A DNA stretch of 64,000 nucleotides from JAFGVL01 sp963663245 (GTDB lineage Bacteria > Bacteroidota > Bacteroidia > Bacteroidales > Paludibacteraceae): contig OY760143.1 of NCBI GenBank assembly GCA_963663245.1, forward strand, positions 2,454,692-2,518,691, in the 5' to 3' direction. The translations under genes and the position numbers were made by a program. Of the stretch, positions 41,696 through 51,322 are shown piece by piece (positions within the stretch are counted from its first letter, which is position 1; every line of letters starts with the position of its first letter). The notes under the pieces are model-generated. The model was not told the DNA's origin. It was given only the letters and a program-made list of their open reading frames with translations, and did no database searches.

Positions 41696-42826
41696 ATGGA
41701 CCATATTGATATTGTAGCTAAAGAAGAAGTGAAAAACAAAAACACTGTAAAATTTCTTGGCAGAGGGTCACAACTTTTTGCTATTGATTTAGTAAACACT
41801 ATTCTTACAGCCTTAACATTAGGACTTTATTACCCTTGGGCAAAAGCAAAAAAACTAAAATACGTTTATCAGAACACAAGCTTCTCTGATAGCAAGTTTG
41901 ATTTCTTAGGTACAGGAAAAGAAATTTTTAGGGGTTTTATAAAAGCGTTATTAATAATAGCTGCTTTTTATGCAATAGTTTTTACTCTAGAATTTTATTT
42001 ACCTCAAATAAGGGAAAATGAAGTTTTTATGGCTGTATTCATTGTTGTTTTTCTACTTCTATTTCTATTAGGAATGCCATTCTTTAGTGCATATGCTATT
42101 TTCGGAACCTTTCGTTATCGTGCGGCTCGCTCTTCATGGAGAGGCATACTGTGTGGTTTTGACGCAGAAAAGAAAGAGTTTATCAGAACTTTTCTAAAAG
42201 CATTTTACTTTATGGCTTTATCGTATATGCTTTTTATTATTGTATTTATACTCTCTAACAATTTCATGCAAAGTATAGGAAGCGAAGCAAATACAATTCA
42301 TATTATCACTTCGGTTTTATCTATTCCCATAATGATATTATTTATTTACTCTATCTCATGGTATCAAACAAAATTATATACTATAACCTACGGCAACTTA
42401 CGCTTAGGCGATTTAAAATTAAACTTTAAAGGGAAAACTGCCAGCTTATTTAGAATTCAAATAATAGGTGGTATTCTATCTAGTATCACCCTTGGGATTT
42501 ATTATTTCTGGCTAAAAAGAGATATATACAATTTTTTAATCCAAAATTGCTGGATAGAACAAAATGGCATCGAGTACAATACAAAGTCTACTATTAGCGC
42601 CAAACAAGTTTTTAGGCTTGAAGTGGGAAATATTCTGTTGTTGGTTATAACATTAGGCTTGGCTTATTCATGGACTTATTGTCGTACGGCACGATTCATA
42701 ACACGCAATATTATAATCCCTAACGAAATTGATGCTAATAGCATACAGCAAACAGAAAATGCATACACCAATGCTACTGGAGAAGAACTAGGCGAAATGT
42801 TAGACTTAGGTGGTATATTCTTCTAA
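41696..42826 (+). CDS. YjgN family (DUF898) inner-membrane protein
   Basis: A 376-aa protein made of repeated YjgN/DUF898 units: FLGRGSQLFAIDLVNTILTALTLGLYYPWAKAKKLKYV (cited as LGLYYPWAKAKK) and again near residue 255, with GIYYFWLKRD and, near the C-terminus, LGLAYSWTYCR. About eight membrane helices. Function unknown. The gene is 12 bp upstream of an M48 peptidase gene, a pairing seen in many bacteria and suggesting joint envelope quality control. Confidence 0.85.
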   Translation: MDHIDIVAKEEVKNKNTVKFLGRGSQLFAIDLVNTILTALTLGLYYPWAKAKKLKYVYQNTSFSDSKFDFLGTGKEIFRGFIKALLIIAAFYAIVFTLEFYLPQIRENEVFMAVFIVVFLLLFLLGMPFFSAYAIFGTFRYRAARSSWRGILCGFDAEKKEFIRTFLKAFYFMALSYMLFIIVFILSNNFMQSIGSEANTIHIITSVLSIPIMILFIYSISWYQTKLYTITYGNLRLGDLKLNFKGKTASLFRIQIIGGILSSITLGIYYFWLKRDIYNFLIQNCWIEQNGIEYNTKSTISAKQVFRLEVGNILLLVITLGLAYSWTYCRTARFITRNIIIPNEIDANSIQQTENAYTNATGEELGEMLDLGGIFF

Positions 42827-42838
42827 TAACTAATTTAT

Positions 42839-43930
42839 ATGGATAGCTTTCAAGTAAAATATTCTAATGGAAAAACATCTCGACTATACTCCGCTGAGCT
42901 TGTTTTTTTATCGCATGCTTTAAGTATAAAATATGCTGATGAGAATAATATCACTCAAATTATTAATTGGGATATCGATAAAATTACACCTAAAAAATAT
43001 GGCGCTTCTTTTGAGCCCAAGTTAACTTATGGTGATTTCCCTTTTGAAACAATAGAAGTAGATGCTGATTTTTTTAAACACATGCAAACCTTCTATCCAG
43101 AATTAAAATTTGGAAACAAAACCAATCAACTTATCCAAAATAAAACTTGGAAAACAATTATCATATCATTAATACTCGTCGGAATTTTTTCAGCAGCGAT
43201 GTATTTATACGTAATTCCAGAACTTGCTGACAAAGCCGCCCAAGCTGTTCCAATAGAGTATGAAATGGAATTGGGCGAAAAAATCTATCATCAAAATATG
43301 TTGCCTTTCACTAAAGATTCTATTAAAACAGAATTGATGACAGACTACTTCAATAATTTAGGCATTGAGTCTCCCTACAATCTTACTATAACTGTAGTAG
43401 ATAATTCGATGGTAAATGCTTTCGCTATGCCTGGTGGTTACATAGTAATATTTACTGGTTTAATAGACAAGATGGACCATCATGAAGAATTAGCTGGTGT
43501 GCTAGCACATGAATATGCACATATTCATTACCGACATAGCTTGAGAAGCATGGCTCGTTCTTTAGCAAATTATGCTCTCATTTCTTTAGTAATTGGAGAC
43601 GTAAGTGGTTTAGCAGGTGTTATCGTAGAAAATGCCGATTTTATTATGTCCATGAAATACTCTCGTGAAATGGAAGTGCAAGCAGATGATTATGCTTATC
43701 AACTTTTACACAACGAAGGAATTAATCCTAAAGGAATGATTTGGTTATTTGAGACTTTGAATGCTCTTCAAGAGGATAGCAAAATACAAATTGAGTTGCC
43801 TGAGTTTATGAGTTCACATCCTGAAACAATGAAACGGATTGAAGCAATGAAACAAAAAGCAGAAGAGAAAAAATTTAAAGCTTTAAATAATGATCGTCTC
43901 GAGACGATTTGGGGTCAATTGAAAAAATAA
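42839..43930 (+). CDS. M48 family membrane metallopeptidase
   Basis: A 363-aa zinc peptidase of the M48/HtpX-like family. An N-terminal domain of about 100 residues is followed by one membrane helix (TIIISLILVGIFSAAMYLYV, about 102-121), then the catalytic domain with LAHEYAHIHYRHS (HExxH, about 224-228) and the third ligand glutamate in SREMEVQADDYA (about 276). The active site faces the periplasm if topology is as in relatives. Its partner is the YjgN-like protein upstream. Confidence 0.88.
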   Translation: MDSFQVKYSNGKTSRLYSAELVFLSHALSIKYADENNITQIINWDIDKITPKKYGASFEPKLTYGDFPFETIEVDADFFKHMQTFYPELKFGNKTNQLIQNKTWKTIIISLILVGIFSAAMYLYVIPELADKAAQAVPIEYEMELGEKIYHQNMLPFTKDSIKTELMTDYFNNLGIESPYNLTITVVDNSMVNAFAMPGGYIVIFTGLIDKMDHHEELAGVLAHEYAHIHYRHSLRSMARSLANYALISLVIGDVSGLAGVIVENADFIMSMKYSREMEVQADDYAYQLLHNEGINPKGMIWLFETLNALQEDSKIQIELPEFMSSHPETMKRIEAMKQKAEEKKFKALNNDRLETIWGQLKK

Positions 43931-43951
43931 ATACTATTGGAGTAAAATGCA

Positions 43952-44071
43952 TCATAAGCAATCTGCATTTTGTCCTGATTTATTTCCAGGCAAATTACTT
44001 ATGATAATAATCCCTATTATTCCTAATAAAAGAATAATGCATGCTGTGATAATACTTAATAAACTTTCCAT
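43952..44071 (-). CDS. Possible small membrane protein (39 aa)
   Basis: A short minus-strand frame, MESLLSIITACIILLLGIIG..., with one hydrophobic helix and a polar tail ending in cysteine (NADCL). It is the only coding-like signal in the 320-bp gap between the M48 gene and ribD. No family is recognised and no clear promoter is seen, so it may be chance. Confidence 0.3.
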   Translation of the reverse strand: MESLLSIITACIILLLGIIGIIIISNLPGNKSGQNADCL

Positions 44072-44196
44072 AATTGTAATTTTAATTAAAAACTATTTTC
44101 ATTTTCACGCTACAAAGTTCATAATCCAATGTTTCATTCACTTGACAGTTGGATGAAGTAACTATTGAAAAGTTTAACCAAATGTTTTACAACAAC

Positions 44197-44225
44197 AAAA
44201 GGCTTACAGAATCTGTAAGCCTTTT
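44197..44225 (-). terminator. Terminator of ribD
   Basis: AAAAGGCTTACA / TGTAAGCCTTTT form a 12-bp stem with a 5-nt loop 28 bp after the ribD stop. Confidence 0.85.
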
Positions 44226-44252
44226 ATTATACTTTTTACATAAAATTACCTT

Positions 44253-45299
44253 CTATATTTCTTTTTTAAAGAACATAATTTTATTTCCATCAACAGAAAG
44301 TTCTTTATCAAAGTTTGCCATAGATATTATTGGAGAAGAAATCCCTTTTCTCAATTTTACAGGAGCAATTTCTACACGAGCCTCATCCCATATACCTCCA
44401 TCAATAAAACTTTGTAAAAGAGTTCTACCGCCTTCTACTATTAAAGAATTTATTTTCCTTTTATATAGTTCTTTTAATATCTGAGGAATAATATCTTGTG
44501 AGAAATCTACTATTATATAAGTAAGATTTTCCTTTCCTTCGTAGGGATTCTCAGTAAAAATAAGAGTAGGCACTTGATTATCTTTCACCTTATAGTCGTC
44601 CGAAATTTTACCCTCTTTATCTATTACTAAACGTAATGGATTTTCACCATCCCATTCTCTAGTTGTTAATTGAGGGTTATCCATTAGTACAGTATTAGTA
44701 GCTACTAATATGGCCCCTTCTTCTGAGCGAGATTTGTGGTTGAGCTGTTGTGTGAAAGTAGTGGAGAATTGAACGGGTAATACTTCTTTATCATTTCTAT
44801 CTCCATCAATAAATCCATCAACAGATTGTGCCCATTTAAGAAAAATATATGGACGTTTCTTTTCTTGGCTAGCAAAGAATCGTTTGTTTAACTCTCTTGT
44901 TTCATCTAGAAGTAATCCACACACTACTTCAATGCCTGCATCTTGCATCATCTTAATTCCACGTCCTGATACTTCAGGATTTGGGTCGATACTCCCAATG
45001 ACAACACGTGGTATTTTTTTTTCAATAATATAAGCAGAACAAGGGGGTGTTTTACCAAAATGTGAACATGGTTCTAGGTTAACATATAGTGTCGATTCTT
45101 GAAGTAATGATTGATCTTTAACCGCATTTATTGCATTTGGTTCTGCATGTGCCTGTCCGTACTGCACATGATACCCTTCTCCAATTATTACATCATTGTG
45201 TACAATTACAGATCCCACCATGGGGTTTGGGGCTACATTCCCTATGCCATTTTTTGCCAACTGTAGGCAACGATGCATATATTTCTCGTCGGTAGTCAT
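44253..45299 (-). CDS. ribD: Riboflavin biosynthesis protein RibD
   Basis: A 348-aa bifunctional deaminase/reductase of riboflavin synthesis. The deaminase domain has NPMVGSVIV, the zinc HAEPNAI motif (about residue 50) and the PCSHFGKTPPC pair of cysteines (about 76-86). The reductase domain starts near 145 (FLKWAQSVDGFIDG) and has SLIVEGGRTLLQSFI. It is a single gene; its promoter region is shared with the divergent prmC. Confidence 0.94.
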   Translation of the reverse strand: MTTDEKYMHRCLQLAKNGIGNVAPNPMVGSVIVHNDVIIGEGYHVQYGQAHAEPNAINAVKDQSLLQESTLYVNLEPCSHFGKTPPCSAYIIEKKIPRVVIGSIDPNPEVSGRGIKMMQDAGIEVVCGLLLDETRELNKRFFASQEKKRPYIFLKWAQSVDGFIDGDRNDKEVLPVQFSTTFTQQLNHKSRSEEGAILVATNTVLMDNPQLTTREWDGENPLRLVIDKEGKISDDYKVKDNQVPTLIFTENPYEGKENLTYIIVDFSQDIIPQILKELYKRKINSLIVEGGRTLLQSFIDGGIWDEARVEIAPVKLRKGISSPIISMANFDKELSVDGNKIMFFKKEI

Positions 45300-45338
45300 T
45301 TAAAGGTATAAATAATTCACATTTAATAATTAATGCTA

Positions 45339-45346
45339 TATTTTTG
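45339..45346 (+). promoter_or_regulatory. Putative -7 box of prmC-recX
   Basis: TATTTTTG fits TAnnTTTG and lies 16 bp before the TTG start of prmC, implying a leader of only about 9 nt. Confidence 0.45.
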
Positions 45347-45361
45347 TGAAAAACAAAGTAC

Positions 45362-46204
45362 TTGGAAAAAGCAAAGAAACATATTGAAACCGCCCTTTTA
45401 AACATTTATCCTGAAACAGAAATTCGCAGTTTCTTTTTATTGATTATGGAACAGCTTACTGGTCTTAATCGCAGCCAAATTCTTTCGAACAAAAATAACA
45501 CTTTATCGGGAGAACAAAACCAACAATTAGCAACTATTATTAAAAGGCTTAAAAACTTCGAGCCTATTCAATACATTTTAGGAGAAACGGAATTCTACAA
45601 CTTATCTTTTCTTGTAAATAAGAATGTTCTTATTCCTCGACCAGAAACAGAAGAATTAGTCGACTGGATTATAAATGACAACATAAAATCAACAGCTACT
45701 ATTTTAGACATAGGAACTGGCAGTGGCTGCATTGCTATTAGTTTAGCTAAGAATATGCCACAGGCAACAATAAATGCTATCGACATTTCTAATGAAGCGC
45801 TTACGGTTGCTCAAAAAAATGCAGACAACAATAATGTTTATGTTGGTTTTAAAAGAATCGATATCTTATCAGAAAAATCTGACTCTCTTAATTCTTTTAA
45901 TATTATTGTTAGCAACCCACCATACGTGTGTGAAAGGGAAAAGCAAGACATGGCTAATAATGTACTAAACAACGAGCCTCATTTAGCCTTATTTGTAGAA
46001 GATAATGACCCCCTACTTTTTTATCGCCATATCGCACTTTTCGCACTTAAACATTTAACTCCTAATGGTAAACTCTATTTTGAGATTAACCAATCTTATG
46101 GAAAAGAAACCCTTGATTTACTTGAGGAGATAGGGTTTATAAATACTACTTTACGAAAAGATATTTCAGGTAAAGACAGAATGATTAGCGCTATCAAAAA
46201 ATGA
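45362..46204 (+). CDS. prmC: Release-factor glutamine methyltransferase PrmC
   Basis: A 280-aa N5-glutamine methyltransferase acting on the GGQ glutamine of peptide-chain release factors. The SAM site is ILDIGTGSGCIAIS (about 117-130) and the NPPYV catalytic motif is at about 186. The start is TTG at 45362: an in-frame stop lies four codons upstream and the next ATG would remove conserved N-terminal residues. It overlaps recX by four bases (ATGA). Confidence 0.92.
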   Translation: MEKAKKHIETALLNIYPETEIRSFFLLIMEQLTGLNRSQILSNKNNTLSGEQNQQLATIIKRLKNFEPIQYILGETEFYNLSFLVNKNVLIPRPETEELVDWIINDNIKSTATILDIGTGSGCIAISLAKNMPQATINAIDISNEALTVAQKNADNNNVYVGFKRIDILSEKSDSLNSFNIIVSNPPYVCEREKQDMANNVLNNEPHLALFVEDNDPLLFYRHIALFALKHLTPNGKLYFEINQSYGKETLDLLEEIGFINTTLRKDISGKDRMISAIKK

Positions 46205-46665
46205 AACGTCCTCTTACATACGATGAAGCTCTTCATAAAGCGGCTGCACTTTGCACTCGCTCAGAAAAATGCGAGTTTGATATTCACACAAAGCTTATTG
46301 CATGGGAGATATCAGAAGAGAACAGCACAAAAATTATCAATTATCTAAAAAAAGAAAAATACATAGATAATGCGCGCTTTTGCTCCTTTTTTGTAAAAGA
46401 TAAAAGCCGTTTTAATAAATGGGGAAAGATAAAAATTGCCTATGCTTTACGTGGGAAAAAGATAAATAGCAATTTAATTGAGCAAGCACTAGAAGAAATA
46501 AATGAAGAAGATACTCTTTCAATTTTACTCTCTATTCTTACAAATAAAAGTAAAACAATAAAATATAAAGATAACTATGACAAAAAAGCAAAACTAATTC
46601 GTTTTGCTTTAAGTAGAGGTTTTGAAATGTCTTTAATAACTATTGCTCTAAAGAAAATTATTTAA
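46201..46665 (+). CDS. recX: Regulatory protein RecX
   Basis: A 154-aa RecX-family protein modulating RecA. Three-helix repeats are visible: EALHKAAALCTRSEKCEFDI at the start, then YIDNARFCSFFVKDKSRFNKWG (cited as YIDNARFCSFF) and KAKLIRFALSRGFE near the end. It is translationally coupled to prmC. Its last 8 bp overlap, on opposite strands, the end of ackA. Confidence 0.85.
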   Translation: MKRPLTYDEALHKAAALCTRSEKCEFDIHTKLIAWEISEENSTKIINYLKKEKYIDNARFCSFFVKDKSRFNKWGKIKIAYALRGKKINSNLIEQALEEINEEDTLSILLSILTNKSKTIKYKDNYDKKAKLIRFALSRGFEMSLITIALKKII

Positions 46666-47869
46666 TCATTTCGTTTACAATTCTCAATGAATCTGAAGCT
46701 ATTAAAAGTTCTTCGTCTGTTGGAAAAACTAGTACTTTTACCTTAGAGTCTGCTTTGCAAATTAGTCCGGCTTTCCCTACTACCTCTTCATTCAGCTTAG
46801 GGTCGAACTCTATGCCTGCATATTCTAAATTGTCACAAACCATACTTCTAATTAGCACATTATTCTCACCAACGCCTCCGGTAAAGATAATAGCATCTGC
46901 TCCTCCTAAAACGGCTAAATATGAGCCTATATATTTTTTTAAACGATAGGCATACATTTTTAGTCCCAATATGGCACGCTCATTCCCTTGCTCACTAGCA
47001 GCTCTAATTTCACGCATGTCACTTGAAACGCCTGTTACTCCTAAAATTCCACTATGCTTATTAAATAAGGTAGAAGCTGTTGCTGTTCCAATCTTTTCTT
47101 TAGACATAATATGGAATGCTGCTCCAAGATCAATATCTCCGCTTCTAGTTCCCATTACTAAACCTTCAATAGGAGTAAAACCCATACTTGTATCAATAGA
47201 TTCTCCATTTTTTACTGCTGTAATTGAACAACCATTCCCAATATGGCAAGTTATAATTTTTGAATTTGCAGGATCAAGTCCTAAACATTCAGCACCATTT
47301 TTAGCTACAAAACGATGGCTAGTACCATGAAAACCATAGCGGCGAACACCATGTTTTTTATACAGTTGATAGGGTATAGCATACATATAGGCGTAGTCTG
47401 GCATTGTATGATGAAAAGCTGTATCGAAAATACCAACCTGAGGAATATCTGACATTAAATCTGAAATGGCATAGATACCCGCTAAATTAGGCGGATTATG
47501 CAAAGGAGCCATATCAATACAATCTTCCATCTGAGCAATAACTTCATCTGTAATAAGAACAGACTTAGTAAATTTCTCACCCCCATGAACTACACGATGA
47601 CCAACTGCATCTATAGCATCCAACGACTTAATACAACCATGTTTATCACTAGTTAATACCCCTAAAACATATTCAATTCCAACCTGATGTTCTAATATTT
47701 CCCCTTCTAACACAACCTTCTTCCCACTTACATTATTATTGTGTGTAAGTATAGAACCTTTCATTCCAACCTTTTCAACAGCACCTTGCGCTAAAGCAAT
47801 GTTTCTATTCATATCAAATAACTTGTACTTGATGGAAGAGCTACCACAATTTAAGACTAATATTTTCAT
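46658..47869 (-). CDS. ackA: Acetate kinase
   Basis: A 403-aa acetate kinase making ATP and acetate from acetyl phosphate. Motifs: VLNCGSSSIKYKL at the N-terminus, FDTAFHHTMP, RRYGFHGTSH, GNGCSITAVKNG, DTSMGFTPIEGL, FTGGVGEN and the final helix. It is third in the leftward pta / 3-hydroxyacyl-CoA dehydrogenase-like / ackA operon, separated by only 7 bp from the middle gene. Confidence 0.96.
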   Translation of the reverse strand: MKILVLNCGSSSIKYKLFDMNRNIALAQGAVEKVGMKGSILTHNNNVSGKKVVLEGEILEHQVGIEYVLGVLTSDKHGCIKSLDAIDAVGHRVVHGGEKFTKSVLITDEVIAQMEDCIDMAPLHNPPNLAGIYAISDLMSDIPQVGIFDTAFHHTMPDYAYMYAIPYQLYKKHGVRRYGFHGTSHRFVAKNGAECLGLDPANSKIITCHIGNGCSITAVKNGESIDTSMGFTPIEGLVMGTRSGDIDLGAAFHIMSKEKIGTATASTLFNKHSGILGVTGVSSDMREIRAASEQGNERAILGLKMYAYRLKKYIGSYLAVLGGADAIIFTGGVGENNVLIRSMVCDNLEYAGIEFDPKLNEEVVGKAGLICKADSKVKVLVFPTDEELLIASDSLRIVNEMIK

Positions 47870-47876
47870 TCTTTAT

Positions 47877-48869
47877 TTATTTAAGGCTGCTTAATTTTCT
47901 AAATATACTTGCATTCACCGTGATAATATTTGTATTTTCATCGTAAATATAAAATCCTTTTTTTCTACTAATTCCATATTGTTTTGAACGATATAAACGA
48001 TTTAATAAAGGCGAAGGTTTATATTTCATATTACCATATTCTTCAAACAATTGCTCCATTAAATGCACAATTTTTTCAATTCCAATTTGATCTGCCGTAC
48101 GAAAAACGCCCTGCTTGTGCCCGTAACCTACAGTCAACACTTTATCAATATCAACTACATTAGCAACACCTTCCATTAAGATAGAACAAGCTTCATTTAA
48201 CTGCACAAAAAATAAGCGTAAACTAACAAGCCCTACAGATTCTTGTAGAGTTACATAAGCATGGTTAATTAACTTAGCAAACTTGCAAACATAATCATAG
48301 GTTTCATCTGAAGTATGAATACCAGGGACAAATTCTAATATATTTGAATCAGGTGTATTTGACAAAAAATGAAAACCAATAGCTCTGCTTTTATATTTTA
48401 GTTGATGTGATAGTTCTGTTACAAAAATAGTAGATACATTAGAACAAATAATTGCTGTACTTTTTAATGATGCTTCTAATTGTCTAAAAACTTCTTTTCT
48501 GTTTTCAGCACTTCTAACACCCATATCATCATATCGAATAGATTCTATCACAAAATCACACTCAGACAAGTCTTTAAAGCTAGTAGATCCTTTAATGCGG
48601 CCAAGTATCGCTTTTTTTTCTGATTCTGTTAGTCCCCAATTATTAACTCTATTGTTCAGTTTTTCTTCTACTCGTATAAAAGCATCTGATACTCTATCAT
48701 CTGATGGCTCAAGAAAAACCACCTCCATGCCTTTAGTAGCAGCAGCAGTTACAATATGACTTCCTTCTTTTCCACATCCTACAACACCTATTCTTGAAAA
48801 GAGTGTCCTTTTTCTCTTTTTCTCTTTTAAACCATATTTCTCAATAGGTTCTATTTTCAGTTTGGCCAT
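47877..48869 (-). CDS. 3-hydroxyacyl-CoA dehydrogenase family protein
   Basis: A 330-aa protein with the NAD-binding fold of 3-hydroxyacyl-CoA dehydrogenases: IGVVGCGKEGSHIV (about 27-40), DFVIESIRYDD and the Ser-His region AIGFHFLSNTP. A C-terminal helical domain has GLVSLRLFFVQLNEACSILMEG and GVFRTADQIGI. Normally such an enzyme oxidises 3-hydroxybutyryl-CoA; it lies between pta and ackA in one operon, which is unusual, so its product may link acyl-CoA and acyl-phosphate pools. Exact substrate unproven. Confidence 0.78.
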   Translation of the reverse strand: MAKLKIEPIEKYGLKEKKRKRTLFSRIGVVGCGKEGSHIVTAAATKGMEVVFLEPSDDRVSDAFIRVEEKLNNRVNNWGLTESEKKAILGRIKGSTSFKDLSECDFVIESIRYDDMGVRSAENRKEVFRQLEASLKSTAIICSNVSTIFVTELSHQLKYKSRAIGFHFLSNTPDSNILEFVPGIHTSDETYDYVCKFAKLINHAYVTLQESVGLVSLRLFFVQLNEACSILMEGVANVVDIDKVLTVGYGHKQGVFRTADQIGIEKIVHLMEQLFEEYGNMKYKPSPLLNRLYRSKQYGISRKKGFYIYDENTNIITVNASIFRKLSSLK

Positions 48870-48898
48870 ACCTATGTGTTTATAATATTCATTTGGGT

Positions 48899-49903
48899 TT
48901 ACTTATTTCCTATAGCTTGATTTGCCGTAATAATAACCAATTTTACAATGTCATCGACCGAGCATCCACGAGATAAATCATTTATTGGAGCAGCCATTCC
49001 TTGCAAAACCGGACCAACAGCTTCTGCATTTGCTAAACGCTGTACTAGTTTATAGGCAATATTCCCCGACTGCAAATCAGGAAACACTAATACATTTGCC
49101 TTTCCAGCAATAGCACTTCCTGGAGCTTTACTTTGTCCAATTTCTGGAACTAAGGCAGCATCTGCCTGCAACTCTCCCTCAATTTGCAAATCAGGAAGCA
49201 TTTCTTTAGCCAATTGAGTAGCTTCTGCTACCTTATCAACCATTTCATGTTTAGCTGACCCTTTCGTTGAAAAACTCAACATCCCTATACGCGGTTCAAA
49301 TCCAGCAATATTACGAGCAGTTTCAGCTGTACATACTGCTATTTGTGCCAATTCTTGTGCGTTAGGATTTGGATGAACAGCACAGTCGGCAAAAACCAAT
49401 AAACCATTCTCTCCATATTCTGGAGTTTTCGTAAACATTAAAAATGCTCCAGAAACTACATTAATACCGGGGCTAGTTTTTATTATTTGAAATGCCGGAC
49501 GAAGCACATTCCCAGTTGCATTCTGAGCTCCTGCTACTTCACCATCCGCATCTCCATTTTTGATTAATAAACAAGCTAAATATAAGGGGTCTTTTACTAA
49601 CTCTTTAGCAATATCCTGCGTCAGTCCTTTGTTTTTACGCAGTTCAAATAATAAGTCAGTATAAACTGGCATTTTAGAATCTGTCTCCGGATCAAGAATT
49701 GTGGCTTTATTGATATTTCTTAATCCTAACAAACTCGCTTGATTTTGAATTTCTTTATTATTTCCAATTAAGATTATATTAACTATTGATTTTGAAAGAA
49801 GTATATCGGCAGCCTTTAAAGTACGCTCCTCAGCTCCTTCGGGAAGAACAATTCGCTGCAAATTTTCTTGTGCACGAACCATCATCTGGTTGATAATATC
49901 CAT
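48899..49903 (-). CDS. pta: Phosphate acetyltransferase
   Basis: A 334-aa short-type phosphotransacetylase (acetyl-CoA to acetyl phosphate). Motifs: RIVLPEGAEERTLKAA, GDADGEVAGAQNATG, SGAFLM, GMLSFSTKGSAKH and PDLQSGNIAYKL. It is the first gene of the pta-HAD-ackA operon. The region upstream (49904-50106) is shared with the divergent proC and contains a weak TATCTTTA on the minus strand. Confidence 0.95.
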   Translation of the reverse strand: MDIINQMMVRAQENLQRIVLPEGAEERTLKAADILLSKSIVNIILIGNNKEIQNQASLLGLRNINKATILDPETDSKMPVYTDLLFELRKNKGLTQDIAKELVKDPLYLACLLIKNGDADGEVAGAQNATGNVLRPAFQIIKTSPGINVVSGAFLMFTKTPEYGENGLLVFADCAVHPNPNAQELAQIAVCTAETARNIAGFEPRIGMLSFSTKGSAKHEMVDKVAEATQLAKEMLPDLQIEGELQADAALVPEIGQSKAPGSAIAGKANVLVFPDLQSGNIAYKLVQRLANAEAVGPVLQGMAAPINDLSRGCSVDDIVKLVIITANQAIGNK

Positions 49904-50072
49904 ATGCTAATTAAATTGAAAATGATGTGGGTTTAAGGAATCGTTCTTTCATAAAAAGCTGAGCTTTTAATTGAAAAAAATCCTTGATTTGTAAAGATAA
50001 AAAAAATGCATTTATTTCCCTATATTTAATTAACAAACTTTTGGCTATATCACTTAATTAAGATGCTTTCAT

Positions 50073-50080
50073 TATCTTTG
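50073..50080 (+). promoter_or_regulatory. Putative -7 box of proC
   Basis: TATCTTTG matches TAnnTTTG and lies 27 bp before the proC ATG. No TTTG at the proper -33 distance is seen. Confidence 0.45.
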
Positions 50081-50106
50081 CAGTATAGAAATCAAAAATA
50101 ACAGCT

Positions 50107-50889
50107 ATGAAAATAACAATTATTGGAGCAGGAAATATAGGTAGTGCTATTACAGGGGGGTTATTACACAGTAAAATGATTAAAGCATCTGACTTAACTG
50201 TTGCAGATATAAACCAAGAAAGCTTAAAGAGCATACAAAAAATTAATAGCGAGATAGCTGTTAGCTCTAATAATATTGAAGCTGTTGAAAGTGCTGAAAT
50301 GATTATTTTAGCAGTAAAACCTTGGCTCATTCAACCAGTATTATCTGAAATTTCAAAGCTATTAAAAGACAACACCATCTTAGTATCTATTGCAGCTGGT
50401 ATCGACTTTGAGTTTATTAACAACTCTGTAAGCAAAGAATATACTGCATTTAGAGTAATGCCTAATACCGCAATTTCTATTGGAGAAAGCATGACACTTA
50501 TTGCTGCACAAAATGCATCTAAAGAACAAGAAAAATACTTATTAGATATATTTTCAAAACTAGGAAAAGCAATGATAATTCCGGAAAAAATGATGGGGGC
50601 TGCCACTTCAGTTGCTTCGTGTGGAATTGCTTATGCCTTACGCTATTTAAGAGCTTCAACAGAAGGTGCTGTGGAACTTGGTTTTACGGCTGATGTTGCA
50701 TCTAAGGTAGTAGCTCAAACAATGAAAGGTGCTGCTGAACTGATATTAACCAACAATTCTCACCCAGAAGAAGAAATTGATAAGGTGACTACTCCTGGAG
50801 GGTGGACTATTAACGGCTTAAATGAATTAGAAGCCAATGGCTTTACAAATGCTGTTATTAAAGGACTCAAAGCTAACGCTAAGAAATAA
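50107..50889 (+). CDS. proC: Pyrroline-5-carboxylate reductase
   Basis: A 260-aa proline-synthesis reductase. The dinucleotide motif is IIGAGNIGSAITGGLL at residues 4-19; ILAVKPWLIQPVL and FRVMPNTAISIGE follow, with TTPGGWTINGLNELE near the C-terminus. Length and motifs are standard. The small VanZ-like gene follows after 1 bp. Confidence 0.94.
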   Translation: MKITIIGAGNIGSAITGGLLHSKMIKASDLTVADINQESLKSIQKINSEIAVSSNNIEAVESAEMIILAVKPWLIQPVLSEISKLLKDNTILVSIAAGIDFEFINNSVSKEYTAFRVMPNTAISIGESMTLIAAQNASKEQEKYLLDIFSKLGKAMIIPEKMMGAATSVASCGIAYALRYLRASTEGAVELGFTADVASKVVAQTMKGAAELILTNNSHPEEEIDKVTTPGGWTINGLNELEANGFTNAVIKGLKANAKK

Positions 50890-50890
50890 G

Positions 50891-51265
50891 ATGCAATTGC
50901 TTAAAAACTACTGGAAATCACTCCTTATTTTTGTATTTATCTTTTATGTAACGATAATACAAACAACACATACCCCAAAAGTTTTTATCGTTCCTCATCA
51001 AGATAAAATATTTCATTTTGTCTTGTTTTTCATTTTCACGTTCTTCCTTTTAAAAGACTACAGTAGCTCTAAGGCTGTCTTTCAAAAAAAATGGAGAACA
51101 TCTATTCTTATTGGCATCTCTATTCTTTATGGCGGTATTATAGAGCTAATTCAAGGATATATTCTAACTTATCGAACAGCAGACTGGCTTGACTTCCTTG
51201 CCAATTCAATAGGTACTATTAGTGCCTTCTTTCTATTTAAACTTTGGAAACAAAGAAATAATTAA
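50891..51265 (+). CDS. VanZ-like membrane protein
   Basis: A 124-aa protein with four hydrophobic helices and the VanZ-family pattern: PHQDKIFHFVLFFIFTF, then ILYGGIIELIQGYILTYRTADWLDFLANSIG (cited as ELIQGYI...ADWLDFLANSIG). VanZ proteins are linked with resistance to teicoplanin in enterococci but the wide family has no defined role. The ATG at 50891 follows proC's stop directly, so it is translationally coupled. Confidence 0.8.
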   Translation: MQLLKNYWKSLLIFVFIFYVTIIQTTHTPKVFIVPHQDKIFHFVLFFIFTFFLLKDYSSSKAVFQKKWRTSILIGISILYGGIIELIQGYILTYRTADWLDFLANSIGTISAFFLFKLWKQRNN

Positions 51266-51322
51266 AGCTACACTTACAAATTCTCAAAAAGAAAAACTAA
51301 CTTTACGACTAAATAGTATTTT

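Noticed and set aside
43947..44156. Plus-strand 69-aa open frame after the M48 peptidase gene
   Set aside because: Composition is chance-like and the 39-aa minus-strand frame is more coding-like; neither is certain.
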